A stretch of DNA of 64,000 nt from contig JAGNBF010000010.1 of assembly GCA_018004935.1 (NCBI GenBank), positions 12,653-76,652 of the forward strand, written 5' to 3'. The notes under the pieces were generated by a model. It ran no database searches. It saw only the letters and a program-made list of their open reading frames with translations, and was not told the DNA's origin. Made by a program: the position numbers and the translations under genes. Source of the stretch: Chloroflexota bacterium. Its GTDB lineage: Bacteria; Chloroflexota; Anaerolineae; Promineifilales; Promineifilaceae. Below, in pieces: positions 53,793 to 63,673 of the stretch. How positions within the stretch are numbered: position 1 is the stretch's first letter; the number at the start of each line of letters is the position of its first letter.

Positions 53793-56396
53793 TCATTCAG
53801 CCACACTCAGGGCGCAACGGAAGCCGACATCATCTAGAATGGTGATAGGATCGAGGGGGCGGCGGTGTGTGGCCCGAGCCTCATCCAGGCCAGTAATATC
53901 AAAGATGCGATAGCTCCCGCCGCGCACAATTCGGGCCGTACCGGCTTCTGGGCCAGTCGGGTTGATCTGGGGTGATTGGGCATAATAATCTGGTGCATAC
54001 CAATCGGCTACCCATTCCCAGGCATTACCGGCCATATCAAACAGGTCGAAGGGGGATGTGGCATTGGGAAAGTTGCCAATAGGCGTCAAACCGGTGAAGT
54101 GATCGTTGATGTTGGCCAAAACATCATTGGGTTCGTTGCCCCAGGGGTAAAGGAACCCTTCGGGACCACGGGCGGCATATTCCCATTCGGCTTCTGTGGG
54201 TAGGCGCGTGTCGCGCCAGGCACAGTACGCGGCCGCGTCGTCCCACTTCACATTCGTTACCGGCATATTCTCTTGCCCTTCGGGGAACGCGGCCGCGTTC
54301 TCCTGCTCTGGGGCTTCCACTATTTCAAGCTCCGTATAATACAGATTCAGCCAGATAGAACCCTGGGTGTAATCTCCTCCCGCCGAACCAAATAACCAGA
54401 CAGACACTTCCGGTGCCGCCGGATTCACCATTTTGTCATCTGGATTAGCAGGTGTAAAACAGCAACTACCATCTATGCGGGGCAAAAAATGTTCACTGTG
54501 ATCCCGCACGCCATCATTAAACATGACATGAATGCCCAGATTATCAAAAAGCAGTTCATCGTTGAGAAACACGGTGGCCGTGCCCCAGGTAGCTACGTAG
54601 GCGGTCATTTCTGGGTAACGGGGGGTTTCATTGCCGCTATTACCGTGCATCAAAACAAAATCGGCTATACCCCCCTCTTTGAAGGGCGCATTATCACCAC
54701 TAAAACTGGATTGTACAATGCGAAAGTCACCGGAAAAGCTGGGTATTTCTCCGGCCAATCCCCCTCCCGACTCTTCTTCACCACCGGCAATAATGGTTCC
54801 CGTGAAGGTTGCTACCAGCAAACCGGTATCATTATCGGCGTCCAGGGTCATCGAAAGAGTGCCTGTGCCGGGCTGAACAGAGACGCCTCCGTAATCAAAA
54901 CGGTTTTCCGGGTCACCCAAGGCATAGGGTGTGGTTCCCTGAATATGCCACTGGGAAGGGGCGGCTGGTTGCCAGTGGGTAGGGGCAGGACGGTTCGCGG
55001 CCGCGATAAATTCGGCATAGGCCCCATTTGTTACCTCATATTGGTCGAGAAAGTAAGAGGGTAGTTCAACCAGATGGGTGGGGGATTCATCGGCATTGCC
55101 GCTGTTGTTGCCCATGACAAAGGTGCCACCAGGAATAAAAACCATGCCGGGAATAGCCGGGGGCACCTCATGGGTGGGGGGCGGAGCCGTCGGGGTAAAT
55201 GGGGAGTTTGTCACCCCAGGCAAAGCGGCGGTTGCGGCCGCGGATGTGGGTGTTGGAAGCGTGGCGACGGGGGTCGATTGGCGCAAAATCAAGGCCAGGG
55301 CAACGAGCGTCAGCGCTCCAATCGCCACCATGGGCCAGACCCAGGTGGGTAGGGAGCGTGAGGCCACCGGCACAGTTACCGGTGGTGGGGCAGAAAGGGC
55401 GGTAGGCATGGGTGTCGGGTTGACCTCAGTCAGGGCCAATTGGGAAGGGGTGATGGGGGCAATGGGGCGGGCCGCCGGGAAGGCGGTGGTGGGTTCGGAA
55501 AGGGTCAGGGGAAGAATAGGGACCGGTTGCGTGAGGGGACGGCCTAGTAAAACGGCTTCGACAATATTGAGGAGATCCGCCGACATCGCGGCCGCGGTCT
55601 GGTAGCGCTGTGCCGGTTCCCGATCTAAGGCCTTTAAAATAACCCGCTCTACCCCCACATCCAACCCCGGAACTAACAACCGTGGTGGCTCTGGGGGTTC
55701 ATTCAGGCGGCGCATCATTAATGTAGGGCCACTTTCTCCTTCATAAGGCCGTTTACCCGTCACCATTTTGTATAACAACCCACCCAGAGCATAAATATCT
55801 GTGGCCGGAGTGACGGGTTGATTGAGCACCTGCTCCGGGGCCATATAATCTGGCGTCCCTGTCGCCAGGCCCGTATCCGTCAGACGGCTATCTCCCAGCA
55901 GTTGGGCAATGCCGAAATCAGCCAGGAATAGTTGCCCTGCCTGATTAATGAGAATATTAGCCGGTTTAATATCCCGGTGAATCATCTGGTGCTGGTGGGC
56001 AAAGTGAATGGCGTCTGCTATCTGGCGGAAGAGGTAAACGGCTTCTGGCACGGGTAAAGATCCTCCGCGTGCCTCCAGATAATTTTCTAGTGAGTGGCCA
56101 TTGATGTACTCCATGACCATGTAATAAAGGCCATCGGGGGTAACATCAAAGTCATACACTTGAACAATATGGGGGTGCCGCAACGCGGCCGCGGTGCGAG
56201 CTTCCCGACGAAAACGTTCCACAAAACCAGGTGTATCCGTAAGAAACGGGTGGACAATCTTGACAGCTAATTCCCGTCCCAACTCCGGGTGGAGCGTCCG
56301 ATACACTTCAGCCATCCCCCCTCGCCCAATTAAGCTATCGAGATGATATTTGCCGACCGTGCGACCGACATGATACGCAAAAGATGAAGCAGTCAT
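53793..56396 (-). CDS. Ser/Thr kinase with extracytoplasmic, split FGE-sulfatase-like domain
   Basis: 867 residues. Kinase: GRGGMAEVY (25-33), K46, HRDIKPAN with D142, DFG 160-162. Pro/Thr linker, membrane helix (about 350-370), then an FGE-like fold beginning IPGMVFIPGGTFVMG (414-429). That fold is interrupted at about 479-705 by a beta-rich block with DHSEHFLPRIDGSCCFTP, then resumes with MPVTNVKWDDAAAYCAW to RIVRGGSYR. The two catalytic Cys of true FGE are absent, so it is a binding scaffold. The start at 56396 places the kinase at the normal N-terminus. Probably senses an outside ligand. Confidence 0.85.
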   Translation of the reverse strand: MTASSFAYHVGRTVGKYHLDSLIGRGGMAEVYRTLHPELGRELAVKIVHPFLTDTPGFVERFRREARTAAALRHPHIVQVYDFDVTPDGLYYMVMEYINGHSLENYLEARGGSLPVPEAVYLFRQIADAIHFAHQHQMIHRDIKPANILINQAGQLFLADFGIAQLLGDSRLTDTGLATGTPDYMAPEQVLNQPVTPATDIYALGGLLYKMVTGKRPYEGESGPTLMMRRLNEPPEPPRLLVPGLDVGVERVILKALDREPAQRYQTAAAMSADLLNIVEAVLLGRPLTQPVPILPLTLSEPTTAFPAARPIAPITPSQLALTEVNPTPMPTALSAPPPVTVPVASRSLPTWVWPMVAIGALTLVALALILRQSTPVATLPTPTSAAATAALPGVTNSPFTPTAPPPTHEVPPAIPGMVFIPGGTFVMGNNSGNADESPTHLVELPSYFLDQYEVTNGAYAEFIAAANRPAPTHWQPAAPSQWHIQGTTPYALGDPENRFDYGGVSVQPGTGTLSMTLDADNDTGLLVATFTGTIIAGGEEESGGGLAGEIPSFSGDFRIVQSSFSGDNAPFKEGGIADFVLMHGNSGNETPRYPEMTAYVATWGTATVFLNDELLFDNLGIHVMFNDGVRDHSEHFLPRIDGSCCFTPANPDDKMVNPAAPEVSVWLFGSAGGDYTQGSIWLNLYYTELEIVEAPEQENAAAFPEGQENMPVTNVKWDDAAAYCAWRDTRLPTEAEWEYAARGPEGFLYPWGNEPNDVLANINDHFTGLTPIGNFPNATSPFDLFDMAGNAWEWVADWYAPDYYAQSPQINPTGPEAGTARIVRGGSYRIFDITGLDEARATHRRPLDPITILDDVGFRCALSVAE

Positions 56397-56641
56397 AAGT
56401 TCAACAAAAAAGGCTGGTCTTCGGGAATTCAGACAGAACTGCAAGCCTGCATTGAATATCTATGCCGCTGATAAAATGTATGGGTATCTTCTCAATAAAA
56501 TGTGGTGAAGTTGGTTGAGCCTGTCGAAACCAACGGCCTGCGACAAGCTTAGGCCTCGTTGTCCCCGAAATCTTGAGAAGCTACATGTATGGATAAGAAT
56601 AGAGGATTTTGTAATGGGCGGCTACTAACTTAGGGAAGGGA
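56397..56641. repeat. Short intergenic with hairpin D fragment
   Basis: CTGTCGAAACC and TGCGACAAGCTTAGG at about 56515-56560 form a decayed D hairpin. Nothing else seen. Confidence 0.5.
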
Positions 56642-59557
56642 TCACCTGGATCTGAACAGGTTACCACCTAAATAGGGGCGGCGCTCCGTCTCTTTCTGTT
56701 TGTTATACAAGGGTAAAGTAAAAGCAAACGTGGTGCGATAAAGCGGGTATGCGTATTCATCTAGCCAGATTTGTTCCCCATGGGCCTCTATCGCCATCTT
56801 ACAAAAAGCCAATCCCAACCCATGTCCCCGTTCTCGTTGTGTGCCCACAGCAAATTTCTGAAACAACCGATCCCGTAAATTGGGGGAAATACCGGGGCCA
56901 GTATCATTTACTTCGATCAGAATGCGTTTTTGCCAGGAAGCGTTTTTGCCCCGTAAGGCGTCTGTTTCTTTAACGACTACATGAACCGTTCCGTGAGCAG
57001 GGGTAAATTTGAGGGCATTCCCTACCAGATTGCGTAGGGTTCGCTCCACCAGTGTGCGGTCGGCCCAAACCAGGGGGAGCATAGGGGCAATTTCGCTGGT
57101 AAGGGTAATTTCGCGGGATGTTGCCAGGGGTTTTTGCAGGTGTAAAGCTTCTTCTACCAGTTGGGCAATGGCAAAGGCTTCATAGTCTAGCGGAAACTGA
57201 TCGCTCTGGAGTTGGTTAATCTCCATGATACTATTGACCATGTGCAACATTTTTTGCAGGGTGCTGTAGGTCACATCAAACAATTGGCGTTGGGTAGCGT
57301 TAGGCGATTCCCGCAAACCCAGTTCCAGGAGTTGTACGGTTCCGGTGATGGCGGTGAGGGGATTACGAAAGTCATGAATCATGGTACGGATTAAATCTTT
57401 ACGCATGTCCTCTACCAGCCGCTCTTTTGTAACATCACGCAAGACAAAAAGGCGTCCCAGTGTGGTTTCTTCGGACATGACAGGCAGGTTAAGCCAATGG
57501 ATCGTACGCCCTTGTATTTCCAACTCACCTTCACCAGGGGGTTCATTCCCACTCACAATACAACGGGTTTCACTCAGAAGCATGTGGGCCGCACTGCGGG
57601 CAAGGTGGCGCAAATGGAAAATCAGGTGGCCGATGGAGCGGCCAATCCACCGTTCTGTCTGGCTGGGCACATGAAGCATGTGGAGGGCCAGTTCATTGAT
57701 CACCAAAATATGTTGGGGGACGCTGATGAGGATAAGACCATCGCGGCTGGATTCGATAAGGGTGTGTAAGCGGCCGCGTTCCTCTGTTATCTGGCGGAAA
57801 AGTTGGGCGTGGCGCATGGCAATGGCCGCATGTTGGGCGATTCCCAGGCAGAGTGAAATTTCATCGGCACTAAATGCCCGCCGATAACGACTCTCCCATA
57901 TTGCCGCATAAGCCAATGTCAGCCCCCCTACTTGAAAAGGGATCGTCATGGCAGAAATGCCCCCATAGTCCATCATGTGCTGGCGCAAGAACGAACCCAA
58001 GGGGGCATCATCCCGGTGTATAATGCTAACGCGCCCCTCGATGAGCGACTCAATAATTCCCGGCAAAAAGTTTATCAGTTCATAACTTTGGTAGAGGTCG
58101 GAAACACGTTCTTTCTCGTTGGCTTCAGGGCCGTAATATTCGGCTAATACGATGGCCCTGCCGTGTACGGCCTCAAAATCACAAATATAAACACTCGTCA
58201 CATCTATGGCCTGGCAGAGTTGTTCGGCAATCAGTCGGAACACAATGGGCAGGTCGAGACTGGAAGAGATGAGGGTATTGGCCTGGCGAAGGGTTGTCTG
58301 TTCGAGGAGGCGGCGTTGCGTTTCCGCATAGAGCCGGGTGTTATTGAGGGCGAGGGCGATGGTCTCGCCCAATGACTCGGCCAGGGCAATATCTTGTTGA
58401 TCAAAAGCATTAGCTTTATCACTGGCGACATCAAAAATGCCTAATATTTGCCGACCTGTGCGCATGGGTACGGCTATCTCGCTACGCACTGAGGGGTGTC
58501 CCATGTAGTAATCAGGATCGGCACTGACATCTGGTACATATTGGGTCTGTTGGGTGCGAAAGGCGCGGCCCGTAATTCCCTGGTTGGTAATACGGCGGCG
58601 GCTATGGGCGATGCCGATATAACCGGCCGTAGCCATGTTGATCAAATAGGTCTGGGTTTCATCAGGTAGGGAAATGGTGACGGCGGGCCACCCGGTCAGT
58701 TCGGCCACCTTATTGGCGGCGGCCTCGACAGCAGTAGAGGGTTGAAGGTGGGCACCGACGGTTTGTAAAACGATGTAAAGGGTGTTGAGCCGTTCGGTCT
58801 GGCGGCGTTGTTCTTCGTAAACCTGGGCATTGTGTAAGGCGAGGGCGATCTGATCTGCGGCCGCGACCATAAACATGGCGTCATCCTGGCTGAAATGATG
58901 AGGGGCCGAATGCGTCAAAGTCAGAATACCCACAGGTTGTTCATCATTAATAATAGGAATAACCAGCGCCGAACGGTGTGTGACCGTATCTTGCGGCAAG
59001 ATTAACCAACGTTCATCCAATTCGGTATCGGGTACGAGTGCCATCTGTTTATGCCGCAACACCCACCCGGCCATACCCTTATCCATGATCATGCCAATGT
59101 AACGCGGATCATGATAAAGCGTATTGATATGGCTGGAAAAAATGGAGTAGGTGACATTACCTTTGCCATTGACAAGGAACAACCCGGCTTCTTTGGCGTG
59201 CGTCAGCTTCATGGCAATATCTAAGACATTCTGCAATGTCTCTTGTAAGGACACACGGGAAGTAATAGCCCGGGTAATAGCCACCAGATTGGCAAAAAGT
59301 CGTTTTTGCAGGTTGATTTGTTCGGCAAGTGCCTGGGTGGAAAAAGAGGGAGCAAAAGGGGCTACGGGTTCTACGGTATTCGTTACGGGGGGGAGAGATT
59401 GGAGTGTGGCTTCAAATTGAGCCAAAGAGAGTTCAGCAATCGCGGCCGCGTGTTCTTTGGTGGCTTGCCCCAATTCATACAATTTAATGGCTGCCAAAGT
59501 AGCCACATTCAAGGGTTTACCTTGTTCAACCGGGTAATATTCTACAGAATTGGGCAT
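56642..59557 (-). CDS. Soluble three-GAF, PAS sensor histidine kinase
   Basis: 971 residues, no membrane helix. After an N-terminal helical region (1-85) come GAF1 (about 85-245), GAF2 (255-410), GAF3 (420-590) and a PAS-like domain (595-710). The HisKA domain has H728 in MIHDFRNPLTA. The HATPase domain (about 830-950) has NLVGNALKF, DTGPGI and GHGLGLAFCK. No receiver domain and no adjacent response regulator. It probably integrates several small-molecule or redox signals. ATG 59557 is the best start; the extension to 59728 is repeat-derived. Confidence 0.87.
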   Translation of the reverse strand: MPNSVEYYPVEQGKPLNVATLAAIKLYELGQATKEHAAAIAELSLAQFEATLQSLPPVTNTVEPVAPFAPSFSTQALAEQINLQKRLFANLVAITRAITSRVSLQETLQNVLDIAMKLTHAKEAGLFLVNGKGNVTYSIFSSHINTLYHDPRYIGMIMDKGMAGWVLRHKQMALVPDTELDERWLILPQDTVTHRSALVIPIINDEQPVGILTLTHSAPHHFSQDDAMFMVAAADQIALALHNAQVYEEQRRQTERLNTLYIVLQTVGAHLQPSTAVEAAANKVAELTGWPAVTISLPDETQTYLINMATAGYIGIAHSRRRITNQGITGRAFRTQQTQYVPDVSADPDYYMGHPSVRSEIAVPMRTGRQILGIFDVASDKANAFDQQDIALAESLGETIALALNNTRLYAETQRRLLEQTTLRQANTLISSSLDLPIVFRLIAEQLCQAIDVTSVYICDFEAVHGRAIVLAEYYGPEANEKERVSDLYQSYELINFLPGIIESLIEGRVSIIHRDDAPLGSFLRQHMMDYGGISAMTIPFQVGGLTLAYAAIWESRYRRAFSADEISLCLGIAQHAAIAMRHAQLFRQITEERGRLHTLIESSRDGLILISVPQHILVINELALHMLHVPSQTERWIGRSIGHLIFHLRHLARSAAHMLLSETRCIVSGNEPPGEGELEIQGRTIHWLNLPVMSEETTLGRLFVLRDVTKERLVEDMRKDLIRTMIHDFRNPLTAITGTVQLLELGLRESPNATQRQLFDVTYSTLQKMLHMVNSIMEINQLQSDQFPLDYEAFAIAQLVEEALHLQKPLATSREITLTSEIAPMLPLVWADRTLVERTLRNLVGNALKFTPAHGTVHVVVKETDALRGKNASWQKRILIEVNDTGPGISPNLRDRLFQKFAVGTQRERGHGLGLAFCKMAIEAHGEQIWLDEYAYPLYRTTFAFTLPLYNKQKETERRPYLGGNLFRSR

Positions 59558-60492
59558 TCGTGACTGTCCAGCACAAAAATCCTGGGGAATGTTTGTCAAT
59601 ACTGACACACTCGGCACGTTTACCGTCCACTCGTAGAGTATGAAACTATATATGGCTTTTAAGAAAAACACTTTGGCGGTAGAGGCAGGCCTTATGCTTG
59701 CCTTCACTTCGTAGGAGGGCAAGTACAAAGCCTGCCTCTACTCCAAATTATCATCTTAAGGACTATAGTTTCACCACTGTAACCGTATACCGTCTTTTCC
59801 CTACTACCAACCTTCCCCTCAAAGATAATTTTTCAGGCGGACAAAATGGGGAACAAGGCACACAATTGACTGCCGAGAGGTTCGCCGTTTTGGGAATACG
59901 GCAAGGCGGGAAAGGTTAATTCTTAGGAATATACGCTAACCCTGGTTTTTGTTTTAGCCAGCGCACAACAGTTTTAGACTCCCACGCCGGGTCAGTTATG
60001 CACGGCTCCACTAACATGGCATAATACTGTTGTTAGATTGTTTAAAGGTAATCCAACGCTTAAAAGGTAAAGAAATAATGGATAAAGTGGCTCTTCTCTT
60101 TGCCTGAAAACGCGGATTCATTCAATCTTAGTAACGACTAACCCTCTCGAGGGCTGAGCTTGTCGAAGCCCGTTTGTTTTCGACAAGCTCAGGCAACAGG
60201 CTTAGTAAAGGCTGTATCGTTACAACATAAAAACCATTGGGTTTTTGGGATTTCGTGGGGTACGGGCAACCCCTGTAGTTGCCCCATACCGGGCAGGCAC
60301 GAGGCCAGCCCGTACATCTGGTATCAACCCCCTGCACTCCCAAAGAGCCAAAACATTTGTGCCTGGAGCCGAAGCATTAACTAATCAGTGCCTACCTGCA
60401 ATTCAGCTACTCAAGAATCTTTTTATGAACAACAATTGTTCAGGTTTTGCTTCTAACCTGGTCATTATATCATCCCCTGAAAAGGAGTACAC
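59558..60492. repeat. 935-base intergenic region with three repeat families
   Basis: An element with ends GAAACTATA and TATAGTTTC lies at 59642-59773, enclosing TAGAGGCAGGCCTTATGC and its partner GCAAGTACAAAGCCTGCC. Hairpin D is at about 60139-60207, within GTAACGACTAA to GTATCGTTAC. Family I lies at about 60260-60345. The 150 bases 59920-60120 have no repeat and no gene. Confidence 0.65.
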
Positions 60493-61137
60493 ATGCACTT
60501 ATTTCTCATCCGACATGGACAAAGCCATGTTAATTTACGCGATTGGACGGGTGGAAACCAGGATGTTGGATTAACAGCCGAAGGGGCAGAGCAAGCGGCC
60601 GCGTTAGCTCAATGGCTCCCGGGCAAAGTAACTTCTGTCCAGGCCATCTATTGCAGTACAATGCAACGCGCCATTGAAACAGCCACACCGCTCAGTCAGG
60701 CGTACCAAATACCCCTGACATTTAGCGATAATCTGCGGGAAATTGGCCTTAACCGTCAGGATCATACGCCCTGGCCCAATGAGAAACTACCCGCTTATGG
60801 TCATATCTGGGGCAGTGAGATCCCCTTCTCGACAATCACACCTGAGGTAGAAGGGGGCGAAAGTCTCATGCATTTTCGGGTACGTGTGGGCGCTTTTATC
60901 GAATCACTGGTATCCCGTCACCGTGAAGAGACGATTTTAGCAATCTGCCATGCAGGGGTGATTGAAGCCGCCCTGGATCACATTTACAACATTGGCCCGT
61001 TTCGCCGTTGTGAAGCCTGGACCAGCAATACAGGTGTTACTTATTTTGAATATGTCGCTCATGCCAGCCGCGAGACCTGGCGGCTTCGTTACCATAACCG
61101 GACAACGCATCTCGCTACCCTCAATGAGGCACGATAA
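60493..61137 (+). CDS. Histidine phosphatase superfamily protein
   Basis: 214 residues. Phosphoglycerate-mutase-like fold with R7-H8 (LIRHGQ), R59, E83 and H153 (AICHAG). Catalysis would use a phosphohistidine at H8. Members act on phosphosugars, alpha-ribazole phosphate or phosphoproteins; the sequence does not decide which. AAGGAG precedes the ATG. Confidence 0.85.
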   Translation: MHLFLIRHGQSHVNLRDWTGGNQDVGLTAEGAEQAAALAQWLPGKVTSVQAIYCSTMQRAIETATPLSQAYQIPLTFSDNLREIGLNRQDHTPWPNEKLPAYGHIWGSEIPFSTITPEVEGGESLMHFRVRVGAFIESLVSRHREETILAICHAGVIEAALDHIYNIGPFRRCEAWTSNTGVTYFEYVAHASRETWRLRYHNRTTHLATLNEAR

Positions 61138-61567
61138 TCCTTGGCATTTAGAGCGAACGGGTTTTCTAAAACCATTAGATGTCAGAGGGAAGGGGAGAAA
61201 CCCACTGGCGCGGTTTGGGGGCGTCCGCCCTCAAACCGCGCCGCGAAAAGTTCCCCGCCCCTGGGGGCAGGGTTAGGGGTAGGGGTGGCCCGGGATATTT
61301 CCAAGGTGGCGATAAAGCCGCACGGCGACACGGCGGGTCACAGAGCTACACAAGATTTGTAAGTCGTCCGGGCGATTTACCCCAAGGTAGAGACGCAAAA
61401 TTTTGCGTCTTTGCCCGGTCAGGAGACAGCCACAGCACAAAAGCGCAATAACTGACTGTGAACAATATAATGAATGTACGGGTAAGTTCATCTGTGTTGT
61501 GACTCTGGTTAATGAGATAAACTGGAAAAACAATTTATATCGTCCGGCAAAACGAAAAGGGATGAAT
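61138..61567. repeat. Family E hairpin and short repeats
   Basis: Hairpin at 61207-61242 with 17-base arms (GGCGCGGTTTGGGGGCG, one mismatch), then CCCCTGGGGGCAGGG. A family C fragment follows near 61420. The stretch 61450-61567 probably holds the promoter of the rhodanese operon. Confidence 0.65.
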
Positions 61568-61957
61568 ATGGAATTTCTACGTAAATTATTTGCTCGTAAA
61601 GAGGAACAGATACATCCGGCAGTAGCTCCCCCGCCCCGTCCAGAAATTGTTGAGATTAGCCCGGCTGACCTGATGAAGGAGTGGCAAACGGCTAACCGCC
61701 CCATTCTATTAGATGTGCGCGAATCTTATGAATGGCAACAGATGCACGTTCCCAACAGCCTGCATGTGCCCATGAATCAAATTCCCGCCAGCCTGGGCAA
61801 GCTTAATAAAGAAGCCAATATTGTTGTTATTTGTGCTACGGGCAGTCGCTCCTATAGCGTCACGGCTTTTCTGGCCCAAAATGGCTTCAAAGTGCGTAAT
61901 TTGCGGGGAGGCATTATGCGCTGGCATCAAAGTGGGGGAGAAGTAGTAGCAGGATGA
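61568..61957 (+). CDS. Rhodanese-like domain protein
   Basis: 129 residues. One rhodanese domain with C89 in VVICATGSRS as the sulfur-carrying residue; preceding LLDVRESYEWQQMH is typical. ATG 61568 is chosen over 61562 because AAAAGGG stands at proper spacing only for the second. It overlaps the next gene by 4 bases (ATGA), so the two are translationally coupled. Confidence 0.85.
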   Translation: MEFLRKLFARKEEQIHPAVAPPPRPEIVEISPADLMKEWQTANRPILLDVRESYEWQQMHVPNSLHVPMNQIPASLGKLNKEANIVVICATGSRSYSVTAFLAQNGFKVRNLRGGIMRWHQSGGEVVAG

Positions 61958-62661
61958 AACTAAAAATGGCGGTCATCTTACCTGTTGTGGCCGATTTATT
62001 GGCCTCGGCCCTGGCCTGGGTGTTGGTTCCCTGGTTTGGTCTTTCGTTACAAACACGCAATACGGGAGCGGCGTTGGTTCTCGCGGCCGCGACCCTGCTC
62101 TATTTTGTGGCCGTACACCTTCTCAAAAAACTTAAACTTCAGCCTGAGGGCTTTATCTGGCAGGGCCTCGCGCCGTGGCTAAAAGAAGAGCGTCAACGAG
62201 TATTGGCGTTCTGTTTCAGCATCTTTCTCACCTGGGCCTTGGTGGAACAGTCGGGTTTTTTTCGTACCATCACGCAAGTAGACCTGGGCGACACGGGTCT
62301 GAGTTATTATCTGTTATTAGGGCCACTGTGGTGGGTAGTGTTGGCCTTTCTCTACATGTTTGTCCTGAGCGCCCCCACAGATACTACCCTTGAATGGAAC
62401 CGCGGCCGCGATTTAGGGCTTATTTTCCTGAGTTTAATGGCAACCAACTTGATGATGAGTATGCTGGCTGGCTATCTCGCGGCCGCGCCCTACCTGGACA
62501 ACGTTCCCTCGTCATACCAAACCTGGCTAACCATTCCTCTTTTTGCCCTGCTATTTCTACCCCCACGTCTGCTCTATCTCTTCAAAAGTCGCACCCCACC
62601 CTACAGCCTGGTCACATTTTGCCTCGTCGTTGTCGTAAATGCCCTTCTACCTGGTTTTTAG
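61954..62661 (+). CDS. Polytopic membrane protein of unknown function
   Basis: 235 residues, six hydrophobic helices. The only soluble part of note is the loop KKLKLQPEGFIWQGLAPWL. No family recognised. Coupling to the rhodanese gene suggests a role in sulfur transfer or transport, but this is inference. Three GCGGCCGC octamers. Confidence 0.6.
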   Translation: MKLKMAVILPVVADLLASALAWVLVPWFGLSLQTRNTGAALVLAAATLLYFVAVHLLKKLKLQPEGFIWQGLAPWLKEERQRVLAFCFSIFLTWALVEQSGFFRTITQVDLGDTGLSYYLLLGPLWWVVLAFLYMFVLSAPTDTTLEWNRGRDLGLIFLSLMATNLMMSMLAGYLAAAPYLDNVPSSYQTWLTIPLFALLFLPPRLLYLFKSRTPPYSLVTFCLVVVVNALLPGF

Positions 62662-63105
62662 GAGCAAGGGTTAAATAAGTTGTACGTTTGCTGTGGCACG
62701 GTCAGGAGACCGGCCACAGCAAACTCAAAAGTTATTTGCGAGCGAACCCTTAGTGGTTACGATTTTCCGTATACATGCCTAGAATGGCTACCACAAAAGA
62801 CCCATCCCCCTACGCTCCCAGCAGGAAAGGGAAACCCTTTCATCACCTCAATCCGCAACCTGGGGCGTAGCGCCCCTTCCCAGCGGGAAAGGGAAACCCC
62901 CCTTTGTGTCATTTTTCGCGGGCCGACGCCCGCGAAAAATGACACAAGAAAAAAGTTCCCCGCCCCTGGGGGCGGGGTTAGGGGTGGGGGAAACTCCATA
63001 AACTCAGGCCACGCTTTCCCGAAATATTCAGAAGATATCTTTGGGGGCAAAAAAAAAGACCTACCCTATAGGGTAGGTCTTTTTTTTCAGACAAAAAGTT
63101 GCTTC
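62662..63105. repeat. Family C and family E repeats before the pilin
   Basis: Family C at about 62694-62754; family E from about 62800 with a perfect hairpin at 62904-62947 (20-base arms opening TTGTGTCATTTTTCGCGG), then CCCCTGGGGGCGGGG to 62995. This stem differs entirely from that at 17765 although the flanks match. Confidence 0.75.
63057..63087 (-). terminator. Bidirectional terminator after the pilin gene
   Basis: Arms AGACCTACCC and GGGTAGGTCT with a TATA loop, flanked by nine A residues on one side and eight T residues on the other. It lies 18 bases after the pilin stop codon. Confidence 0.9.
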
Positions 63106-63258
63106 TTAACCAGCCAGGGTGTTGCGGATTTGGCTGAAAACAATACCAATCTGGGGGCCAAGCAAAGCCAGAATGGCAATGACGACGATGGAAACCAACA
63201 CGAGTACCAGAGCGTACTCAACCAAACCTTGACCTTGTTCTTTGTGTAAGTATAACAT
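63106..63258 (-). CDS. Flp/Fap-type pilin
   Basis: 50 residues, too short for usual gene finders. LYLHKEQGQGLVEYAL carries the processing site (cleavage after G9), followed by a 20-residue hydrophobic helix and a short tail (SQIRNTLAG). Type IVb Flp pilins assemble through a Tad apparatus, not present in this window. AAGGA stands 9 bases upstream, and a strong terminator follows. A possible -10 TATAAT lies upstream at 63314-63319. Confidence 0.88.
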   Translation of the reverse strand: MLYLHKEQGQGLVEYALVLVLVSIVVIAILALLGPQIGIVFSQIRNTLAG

Positions 63259-63673
63259 GATTATTTTTCCTTTTTTGATAGATGAATGACAGTAAATTGT
63301 CTAGATAAACATCATTATAAATGCTTATCCAGGGAAAACCATAGTAATTCAGTACCATCCTTGTCGTTGCCCACTCATACAACATCATAAAATAGCGTTT
63401 TCATTTACCTTTCAGATTTAGAAAGGAAAACGCGTGGGCTGTGGTAGTAGTTAAAGCATAAACTTCGTCGCTTAATGAATATCTTACAGGATACAAAAGA
63501 TGAGGTCAAGCAACATTATTTTATTTATTTAGCCTTTTTAACAGAAAATTGGGTCAGGCGTCGAGGCTTTTGTTCACTAACACGAATAAACCAATGCGGT
63601 AGAACAAAAAGCCGCAACCCTTAACTGAACGAAAGATGAAAATTAAGCCGATCAGAGCTTTGGGGGGATGTTT
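63259..63673. promoter_or_regulatory. AT-rich upstream region of the pilin
   Basis: Unlike most gaps it has no repeat family. A minus-strand TATAAT is at 63314-63319, with a poor -35 match. A hairpin GCGTTTTCATTTACC-like to GGAAAACGC occurs near 63393-63432. A short open frame near 63540 has no valid start. Confidence 0.35.

Noticed and set aside
63540-63610. Small gene between the pilin and the ABC ATPase
   Set aside because: About 30 codons, no valid start with a ribosome site, no recognisable motif.
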